A stretch of 64,000 nt of DNA from Paenibacillus lycopersici (GTDB lineage Bacteria; Bacillota; Bacilli; Paenibacillales; Paenibacillaceae), in the NCBI RefSeq assembly GCF_010119935.1, contig NZ_CP048209.1:124001-188000 (forward strand), written 5' to 3'. The notes under the pieces were generated by a model, which saw only the letters and a program-made list of their open reading frames with translations, ran no database searches and had not been told where the DNA came from. A program made the position numbers and the translations under genes. Below, one piece after another: positions 56,137-64,000 of the stretch; position 1 is the first letter of the stretch; each line of letters begins with the position of its first letter.

Positions 56137-57489
56137 GTGGATAGCCATACGCACGAAATGTGGCAACAGGTGCTGTCTATCATTCAAACCAAGCTTAGCA
56201 AGCCGAGCTTCGATACTTGGTTTAAGGCCACGAAAGCTTCAATTAGCGGAGATTCCGTGGTTGTCGTGACAGCGCCGACGACTTTCGCCGCCGAATGGCT
56301 CGAAAGCCGGTATACCAAGCTTGTGCGGACAACGCTGCAGGAATTCCTGGGGCGTCAATACGACATTAAATTCGTAATCGAAGAGAATAAACCGCCCGAA
56401 CCGGCCGAGATTCAGCCTGTCGTGCTGCCGCCGGTGCAAGTCGGACCGGAAGAGCCTTACACGCATATGCTCAACCCCAAATATATGTTCGATACGTTCG
56501 TCATCGGCGCCAACAACCGGTTCGCGCACGCCGCGTCCCTGGCCGTCGCCGAAGCGCCGGCCAAAGCGTATAACCCGCTTTTTCTCTATGGCGGCGTCGG
56601 CCTTGGCAAGACGCATCTCATGCATGCGATCGGGCATTATATTTTAGAGCATAATCCCAATACGAGGGTGCTTTACCTGTCTTCGGAGAAGTTTACCAAT
56701 GAATTCATCAACGCCATCCGGGACAACCGCGGCGAGAGCTTCCGGAACAAATACCGGAACATCGACGTACTGCTCATCGACGATATTCAGTTTCTGGCCG
56801 GCAAAGAACAGACGCAGGAAGAGTTTTTCCATACGTTCAACGCCTTGCACGAGGAACGCAAGCAGATCGTCATTTCCAGCGACCGGCCGCCCAAGGAAAT
56901 TCCGACGCTTGAAGAACGGCTGCGTTCGCGGTTCGAATGGGGCTTGATTACGGATATTCAGCCGCCGGACCTGGAGACGCGGATCGCCATTTTGCGGAAG
57001 AAGGCGAAGGCGGAGAACCTCGACATTCCGAACGAAGCGATGGTCTACATCGCGAGCCAGATCGACACGAACATCCGCGAGCTGGAAGGCGCGCTCATTC
57101 GGGTCGTTGCTTACTCCTCCCTCATTAACGAGGATATATCGTCGCATTTGGCGGCCGAGGCGTTGAAGGACATCATTCCGACAAGCAGGCCGAAAATGAT
57201 CACGATGCAGGACATTCAGCAAAAGGTCGGGGAGCTGTACGGGCTGAAGCTGGAGGAGTTCAAGGCGCGCAAACGGACGAAGGCCGTCGCTTTCCCAAGG
57301 CAGATCGCGATGTACTTGTCCAGGGAACTGACGGATTACTCGCTTCCCAAGATCGGAGAGGCGTTCGGCGGACGCGACCATACGACCGTCATTCACGCCC
57401 ATGAGAAAATCACGCAGCAGCTGAAAGCCGACGCGGAGCTGTTCAAGATCATTCAGACGCTGACGGAGAAGATCAAGAACCATACCTGA
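56137..57489 (+). CDS. dnaA: Chromosomal replication initiator DnaA
   Basis: A 450-residue DnaA: domain I (1-80, [20 protein letters not shown]), short domain II (about 85-115), AAA+ domain III with [15 protein letters not shown] and [16 protein letters not shown], and domain IV with the box-binding signature [19 protein letters not shown]. Start GTG 56137 follows AAGGAGTGA; a DnaA-like box overlaps this start and may give autoregulation. Confidence 0.98.
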   Translation: MDSHTHEMWQQVLSIIQTKLSKPSFDTWFKATKASISGDSVVVVTAPTTFAAEWLESRYTKLVRTTLQEFLGRQYDIKFVIEENKPPEPAEIQPVVLPPVQVGPEEPYTHMLNPKYMFDTFVIGANNRFAHAASLAVAEAPAKAYNPLFLYGGVGLGKTHLMHAIGHYILEHNPNTRVLYLSSEKFTNEFINAIRDNRGESFRNKYRNIDVLLIDDIQFLAGKEQTQEEFFHTFNALHEERKQIVISSDRPPKEIPTLEERLRSRFEWGLITDIQPPDLETRIAILRKKAKAENLDIPNEAMVYIASQIDTNIRELEGALIRVVAYSSLINEDISSHLAAEALKDIIPTSRPKMITMQDIQQKVGELYGLKLEEFKARKRTKAVAFPRQIAMYLSRELTDYSLPKIGEAFGGRDHTTVIHAHEKITQQLKADAELFKIIQTLTEKIKNHT

Positions 57490-57680
57490 ATATGAATAAG
57501 AAGAACGATGGATAACGCTGTCCAAGGCGAAACGGCTGACGCCGGTTTTGGCGGCGTCGCGCGATTCATTCCGGAGAGTTACGAGATTGCGTATAACTCG
57601 ACAATTAATACGCGCTTGTATCTGAAAGTTATTCACGTCTTCAACATTTAACCGGCAAGCCTATGCACACGCTATACACA

Positions 57681-57770
57681 TGTGGATAGGCTTGCTTTAT
57701 CCGTGTTAATTGTACTTATCCACATATTCAGCGCCCCTACTACGACTTCTACTACTTTTTTTAAAACATT
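57681..57770. other. oriC: oriC part 2: DnaA boxes, DnaA-trio array and unwinding tract
   Basis: Between dnaA and dnaN: a box TGTGGATAG (57681-57689), an exact TTATCCACA (57716-57724), a short GC run, the DnaA-trio array CTACTACGACTTCTACTAC (57737-57755), then an AT tract to about 57768. This matches the Bacillus basal unwinding layout (box, GC clamp, trios, duplex unwinding element). The remainder of 57490-57842 shows nothing further. Confidence 0.85.
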
Positions 57771-57842
57771 CATCATCAAAATACGGGTGATAACGACACC
57801 GCTTCCGCAGCCGTGATCCCTGCCCTTTAGGAGTGACGATTC

Positions 57843-58985
57843 ATGAAATTAACGATCCGCAAAGACCAGCTGAACGACGCGATTCAACAAGTATCCAAGG
57901 CATCGTCGGCACGACCGGCCATTCCGATTCTCGGCGGCATCAAAATCGACGTCAATCACCAAGGCATTACATTAACCGCTAGCGATACGGACATTTCCAT
58001 TCAAAGCTTTATTCCTGTCGAGAACGGCGAGTTCGTGATCGCGAAAGTCGAGAAACCGGGCAGCGTCGTGCTGCCGGCTAAATTTTTCGTCGAAATCGTC
58101 AAGAAGCTGCCTTCCGACGATCTCGAAATCGAAGTAAAAGAACAGTTTCAAACGATGATTCGCTCCGGTTCCACGGATATCCAGATGGTTGGCCTGGATC
58201 CGGAAGAATTCCCGGTCTTGCCGACTATCGAACAAAGCGAATCGATTGCCGTTCCCGGCGATTTGCTGAAATCGATGATCCGCCAGACCGTTTTCGCCGC
58301 GTCGACCAGCGAACAAACGCCGATTTTGACGGGAACGCTGTGGAATTTGGCGGAAGGCCAGCTGAAATTCGTCGCGACGGACCGTCATCGGCTCGCCAGC
58401 CGCATCGCGTCGATCGATACGCCAGAAGGCTACCGGTTCTCCAATGTCGTGATTTCGAGCAAGACGCTGAACGAGCTGTCGAAAATCGTGCCGGACGATC
58501 ATACACATGTGGATATCGTCGTCGCGGACAATCAAGTGCTGTTCAAAGTCGGTCACGTGCTGTTCTATTCCCGCATCCTGGACGGCACGTATCCGGATAC
58601 TTCCAAGATTATTCCGCAGCATTTCAAAACAGAACTCGTCCTGCCGACAAAAAAATTAACCGACGCGATCGACCGGGCCTACCTGATGTCGCGCGAAGAG
58701 AAAACGAACATCGTCCGCCTCGTCACGTCCGAGGACGGAACGATCGAAATTTCGTCCAGCTCGACGGAGCTCGGCCGCGTAACGGAACAGCTGGAAGCGA
58801 AAGAAATGACGGGCGAGCAGCTGCGCATCGCCTTCAACTCCAAATATATGCTCGATACGCTGAAGGTCATCGATAGTGAATATTTATTCATCGGCTTCAC
58901 CGGTTCGATGAGCCCGATCATTATCAAGCCGACCGATCATTCGCACAGCTTGCATCTCATCCTGCCGTATCGGACGACGGGTTGA
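57843..58985 (+). CDS. dnaN: DNA polymerase III beta sliding clamp
   Basis: A 380-residue clamp with three repeated domains (MKLTIRKDQLNDAIQQVSKA; GTLWNLAEGQLKFVATDRHR; LPTKKLTDAIDRAYLMSREE). It ends ILPYRTTG. AGGAGTGA precedes ATG 57843. Confidence 0.98.
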   Translation: MKLTIRKDQLNDAIQQVSKASSARPAIPILGGIKIDVNHQGITLTASDTDISIQSFIPVENGEFVIAKVEKPGSVVLPAKFFVEIVKKLPSDDLEIEVKEQFQTMIRSGSTDIQMVGLDPEEFPVLPTIEQSESIAVPGDLLKSMIRQTVFAASTSEQTPILTGTLWNLAEGQLKFVATDRHRLASRIASIDTPEGYRFSNVVISSKTLNELSKIVPDDHTHVDIVVADNQVLFKVGHVLFYSRILDGTYPDTSKIIPQHFKTELVLPTKKLTDAIDRAYLMSREEKTNIVRLVTSEDGTIEISSSSTELGRVTEQLEAKEMTGEQLRIAFNSKYMLDTLKVIDSEYLFIGFTGSMSPIIIKPTDHSHSLHLILPYRTTG

Positions 58986-58998
58986 ACGAGGAGATAAC

Positions 58999-59217
58999 AT
59001 GATGAAGGAAATTGGCATTTCGACGGAATACATTGCGCTCGGCCAGTTCTTGAAGCTATCGGACTGCATCGATACCGGGGGCGCGGCGAAGTTTTTCCTG
59101 CAAGAGAATGAGGTTGTCGTTAACGGGGAGCCGGACAACCGCCGCGGACGCAAGCTTTATGTCGGCGACAAGGTTGACATCAAGGGACATGGCGTGTTTA
59201 CGATTGTGAAACGGTAA
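58999..59217 (+). CDS. yaaA: S4-domain RNA-binding protein YaaA
   Basis: A 72-residue protein that is essentially one S4 domain (LGQFLKLSDCIDTGGAAKFF, VVVNGEPDNRRGRKLYVGDK). YaaA proteins lie between dnaN and recF and are linked to ribosome biogenesis in Bacillus. ATG 58999 or the next ATG may be used. Confidence 0.94.
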   Translation: MMKEIGISTEYIALGQFLKLSDCIDTGGAAKFFLQENEVVVNGEPDNRRGRKLYVGDKVDIKGHGVFTIVKR

Positions 59218-59262
59218 TGCGGCAAGATGCTGTTTTGCCGGCGATGACCGGGAGGCCTGACA

Positions 59263-60372
59263 GTGCGATTACAATCCATTCAGCTGCACAATTACCGCAA
59301 TTACGAACAGATTGAACTGACGACGGACAGCCAGGTGAATCTGTTCGTCGGGCGCAACGCGCAGGGCAAGACGAATTTGCTCGAAGCGATTCTCGTGCTT
59401 GCCTTGACGAAGTCGCACCGGACGAGCAAAGACAAGGAGCTTATCGGCTGGCAGTCGAGCGAAGCCCGCATCCGGGGCGAGGTCGAGAAGCGGTACGGCA
59501 CCGTGACGCTCGATCTCGCGCTGTCCCAGCAAGGGAAGAAAGCGCGGATCAACGGACTGGAACAGCGCAAGCTGAGCGATTTCGTCGGTTCGCTGAACGT
59601 CGTCATGTTCGCGCCGGAGGATCTAGAGATTGTGAAGGGCACGCCGGGCGTGCGCCGTCGGTTTCTCGACATGGAAATCGGCCAGGTGCAGCCCGGTTAT
59701 TTGCATGCGCTCGGGCAGTACCATAAGGTGCTGCAGCAGCGCAACAATTACTTGAAGGCAACGCTGCCCGGAAGCGCCAATCCGGCGATGATGGAAGTAT
59801 GGAACATGCAGCTTGCCGAATACGGTGTTAAAATTGTGAAAAAAAGGCAAAACTTCATAGAGAAGCTTCAGCGGTGGGCACAGTCGATCCATGCCGGCAT
59901 CACGGCCGGGTCCGAAGAGCTGACCATCGTGTACCGGCCCTCCTTCGAGAGCGACGCGACCGAAGAAGAATCTATTTTATTTGAGCAATTTATGATAAAG
60001 TTATCACAAGTCAAGGATCAGGAGCTTCGTCGCGGGATGACGCTCGTTGGTCCTCATCGTGATGACATCGCCTTTTTTATCAACGGCAAGGAAGCGTCGG
60101 TTTACGGCTCGCAGGGACAGCAGCGAACGACCGCGCTTTCGCTTAAATTGGCCGAGATCGAACTCATTCACGAAGAAATCGGCGAGTACCCGCTGCTGCT
60201 GCTCGATGACGTATTGTCCGAGCTCGACCAGCACCGGCAGACGCAGCTGATTGAAACCTTTCAGAGCAAAGTGCAAACGTTCATAACGACGACGGGACTC
60301 GAGAGCGTGAATACCGGCAAGCTGCATGACGCGCGGATCTACAAGGTCCAGAACGGATGCGTGGTGCCGTAA
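59263..60372 (+). CDS. recF: DNA replication and repair protein RecF
   Basis: A 369-residue SMC-like ATPase: Walker A GRNAQGKTNLLEAI, signature region and Walker B YPLLLLDDVLSELDQHRQTQ. It loads RecA at gaps. GTG 59263 follows GGGAGG. Confidence 0.97.
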   Translation: MRLQSIQLHNYRNYEQIELTTDSQVNLFVGRNAQGKTNLLEAILVLALTKSHRTSKDKELIGWQSSEARIRGEVEKRYGTVTLDLALSQQGKKARINGLEQRKLSDFVGSLNVVMFAPEDLEIVKGTPGVRRRFLDMEIGQVQPGYLHALGQYHKVLQQRNNYLKATLPGSANPAMMEVWNMQLAEYGVKIVKKRQNFIEKLQRWAQSIHAGITAGSEELTIVYRPSFESDATEEESILFEQFMIKLSQVKDQELRRGMTLVGPHRDDIAFFINGKEASVYGSQGQQRTTALSLKLAEIELIHEEIGEYPLLLLDDVLSELDQHRQTQLIETFQSKVQTFITTTGLESVNTGKLHDARIYKVQNGCVVP

Positions 60373-60406
60373 TACGCAAGTGACGAAGAAGCGGAGGGTT
60401 GGTTTT

Positions 60407-60655
60407 ATGTATATCCATTTAGGCGGAGAGAAGATTATTCGCGCCGCGGAACTCGTGGCGATTTTCGACATTTCAATCGAGCAGTCCTCCAAGCTTTCCA
60501 AGCAATTCGTCGCGCAGGCCCGCAAGCGGAAGGACGTTGAAATCATAGGGGAAGAAGAAGCGAAATCGATCGTTGTCACCGAGCAGAAAATCTATTATTC
60601 GCCCATCTCGTCCTCAACGCTGAAGAAACGATCGCACCATTTTGCGACTAGTTAG
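60407..60655 (+). CDS. remB: Extracellular matrix regulator RemB (DUF370)
   Basis: An 82-residue protein MYIHLGGEKIIRAAELVAIF, then DISIEQSSKLSKQFVAQARK. RemB/YaaB activates matrix genes in B. subtilis. GGAGGGT lies 6 bp before ATG 60407; the frame from 60326 overlaps recF and is not used. 60656-60756 is empty. Confidence 0.92.
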   Translation: MYIHLGGEKIIRAAELVAIFDISIEQSSKLSKQFVAQARKRKDVEIIGEEEAKSIVVTEQKIYYSPISSSTLKKRSHHFATS

Positions 60656-60693
60656 AGGGTTAACGGGCATTCAGGATGCAAAATGGCAAGTAG

Positions 60694-62667
<1,974 letters not shown>

Positions 62668-62737
62668 TTGCGGTCTCGCCCTAGAGCGGGATGCATGATT
62701 CAAGTAACAAGCCGTCCGGCAACCGGGCGGCTTGTCG

Positions 62738-63550
62738 TTATTTCATGCGCCTGCCGTAAGCCAGACAGCAGCGGCGTATCCGCCGAAACATCGATTTATC
62801 GTTCAGCTTGCGGAAGATATACGGATCCGGCAGCGTGTTGACCTCCAGGATCCAGGGACGGAACGATTCGTCGATCGCGACATCGATCCCGATCTCCTTC
62901 AGCCGCGGATAGCGGGTCTGCAGCTGAAGCGCGACGGACGCGCCGATGTCGGCCATCCATATTTTGTAGCTGTCCGTTTGCGTTGGCGACATGTACGGCT
63001 GCATCAATTGATCGAACGCCATAATAACGCCGCCGCTGTGGTAATTCGTGACGATCTTCTGCGGATGGCCGAGGCGGCCGATGATGCCGGTCGTTTCCCA
63101 TTGCTTGCTCGGGTTCTGCTGCACCATGACGCGGATATCGAAGCGCAATCCTTCATAGGTCAGGAGCGGGATCCCCTGTTGAATCAAATAAGCGCGGCTT
63201 CCGATACGGCTTTGCAGCGAGGAAGCCATTTTGTCGAAGGAAGGAAAACGCTGCAAAAGCGTGCCCGATTGATAGGTGTACTCGGCGTCCGACACCTTCT
63301 CAACTCGAACGACGCCTAGTCCGAACGTCCCTTGGTCCGGCTTGACGTACACCATGCCATGTTCGTCGAGCATGGCCGCAAGCTGCTGAATCTGCCAGCG
63401 CTTTGTAACCGGAATCCGCTCGCGCAGCGTCTCCGAAAGCAGCAGCACTTTCGTTTTTGCCCATTTGCTTTTCACGCGCTGGATGGCCAACGTGGCCCCA
63501 CCTTTCATGTTGACGATCGGGTAACGGAATACCGTTCCCGCAGGAGACAC
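62738..63550 (-). CDS. YheC/YheD-type ATP-grasp protein
   Basis: A 270-residue ATP-grasp protein (MVYVKPDQGTFGLGVVRV, GLRFDIRVMVQQNP, GIDVAIDESFRPWILEVNTL). YheC/D proteins are spore-coat-associated in Bacillus; the substrate is unknown. The start is uncertain: GTG 63550 and ATG 63508 lack SDs, while TTG 63490 has AAGGTGG at good spacing. It is inserted on the opposite strand between gyrB and gyrA. Confidence 0.82.
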   Translation of the reverse strand: MSPAGTVFRYPIVNMKGGATLAIQRVKSKWAKTKVLLLSETLRERIPVTKRWQIQQLAAMLDEHGMVYVKPDQGTFGLGVVRVEKVSDAEYTYQSGTLLQRFPSFDKMASSLQSRIGSRAYLIQQGIPLLTYEGLRFDIRVMVQQNPSKQWETTGIIGRLGHPQKIVTNYHSGGVIMAFDQLMQPYMSPTQTDSYKIWMADIGASVALQLQTRYPRLKEIGIDVAIDESFRPWILEVNTLPDPYIFRKLNDKSMFRRIRRCCLAYGRRMK

Positions 63551-63572
63551 GGTCTGAAATCAATGGTATAAT
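63544..63572 (+). promoter_or_regulatory. Candidate gyrA promoter
   Basis: GAGACA, 17-bp spacer and TATAAT (63567-63572), 300 bp before gyrA. The region 63573-63878 has no convincing gene and would be a long leader. Confidence 0.5.
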
Positions 63573-63878
63573 AGAGATAATGCCTATTTTTAGGATTTGC
63601 CGTATTCCGACGTTATTCGACGGTTTATATGACCGCATAACCATGTTAGTCTATGGCGGAAATTCGGATTTGGAGCGTGTATTCACCCAGGCCGACGAAG
63701 ATTTGGGAGAAGGAACGCGATTCGGGCAAGTTTCGGGTTTGCAAACGTTTAAGGATAGCGAGAATGAGCCGAAACTATAAGGATACCAGTATTGTTTGTC
63801 GATTATTCCAGCTCGTCAATGATGCGATGGCAGCGTCATTGAGAAGCTTAAGCATAAGCAAACTCTAGGAGGTTTACG

Positions 63879-64000
63879 ATGGCAGAAGAGAACAGCCAGC
63901 AAGTGCGGGATCGCGATATCGGCACCGAGATGCGCGAGTCGTTCATGGATTACGCAATGAGTATCATCGTCAGCCGCGCGCTGCCGGACGTACGCGACGG
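63879..64000 (+). CDS. gyrA: DNA gyrase subunit A (N-terminal fragment, continues beyond window)
   Basis: Starts at ATG 63879 after TAGGAGG and encodes [20 protein letters not shown] then [20 protein letters not shown], the invariant GyrA N-terminus. It runs off the right edge. Confidence 0.97.
   Translation, partial: MAEENSQQVRDRDIGTEMRESFMDYAMSIIVSRALPDVRD

Noticed and set aside
63580..63780. 66-codon frame upstream of gyrA
   Set aside because: Its ATG lies only 7 bp after a TATAAT box and lacks an SD, so it is most likely leader sequence.

Overview
The window is the replication-origin region of a spore-forming, moderately GC-rich member of the Firmicutes, most likely a Paenibacillaceae species (Paenibacillus, Cohnella or a close relative). 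This rests on gene order around oriC (rpmH-rnpA-yidC-jag-mnmE-mnmG-rsmG-noc-soj-parB on one side, dnaA-dnaN-yaaA-recF-remB-gyrB-gyrA on the other), on sporulation genes (yyaC, a YheC/D-type ATP-grasp gene) and on the walRK-yycHI-walJ-htrA-rlmH cluster. No database was searched; all names come from recognising sequence motifs and synteny.

Layout. 1-3665 (minus) is the N-terminal part of a very large kinase-like/STAND-ATPase/TPR signalling protein whose kinase and P-loop motifs are degenerate. 4033-8448 (minus) encodes a 1471-residue surface protein of BspA-type leucine-rich repeats, eight nearly identical fibronectin III repeats and three SLH anchoring domains. It is followed by a decayed secreted-protein gene (8536-8730). 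A tetR-like gene and a ketopantoate-reductase-like gene (9066-10766) diverge over a region with two matched inverted repeats.

10791-20770 is an integrated mobile element at the 3' end of rlmH, the same gene end used by staphylococcal SCC elements. A 14-bp direct repeat marks its ends, and both junctions still encode the RlmH C-terminus EPYHK. It carries a fused nuclease-methyltransferase plus dual-TRD specificity subunit (a BcgI-like Type IIB restriction candidate), a roughly 550-nt gene-free but highly structured stretch that may be a large RNA, four small unknown genes, an XRE regulator and a large serine recombinase. The recombinase is split by an IS110/IS1111-family insertion, and removing 1789 bp restores its frame exactly. 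In the integrated state its reading frame runs through the att core into antisense rlmH; in the excised circle it would stop four codons after the core.

20753-42540 is core chromosome, mostly on the minus strand. It holds rlmH, a CxxH protein, htrA, walJ-yycI-yycH-walK-walR (cell-wall homeostasis), an M23 endopeptidase, purA, dnaB, rplI, gdpP, yybS, a CBS protein, an LCP cell-wall ligase, rpsR-ssb-rpsF and yjzC. walK has an in-frame 42-bp minisatellite inside its ATPase domain.

42541-55497 has a possible small transcript, tRNA-Ser(CGA), DUF951, DUF3343, yyaC, DUF4446, a class V aminotransferase, the parB-soj-noc partition and occlusion genes with two perfect parS sites, then rsmG, mnmG, mnmE, jag, yidC, rnpA and rpmH. 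oriC is bipartite: a DnaA-box cluster upstream of dnaA (55725-55990), and DnaA boxes, a DnaA-trio array and an AT-rich unwinding tract between dnaA and dnaN (57681-57770). Replication genes then run rightwards to the first codons of gyrA at the window edge.
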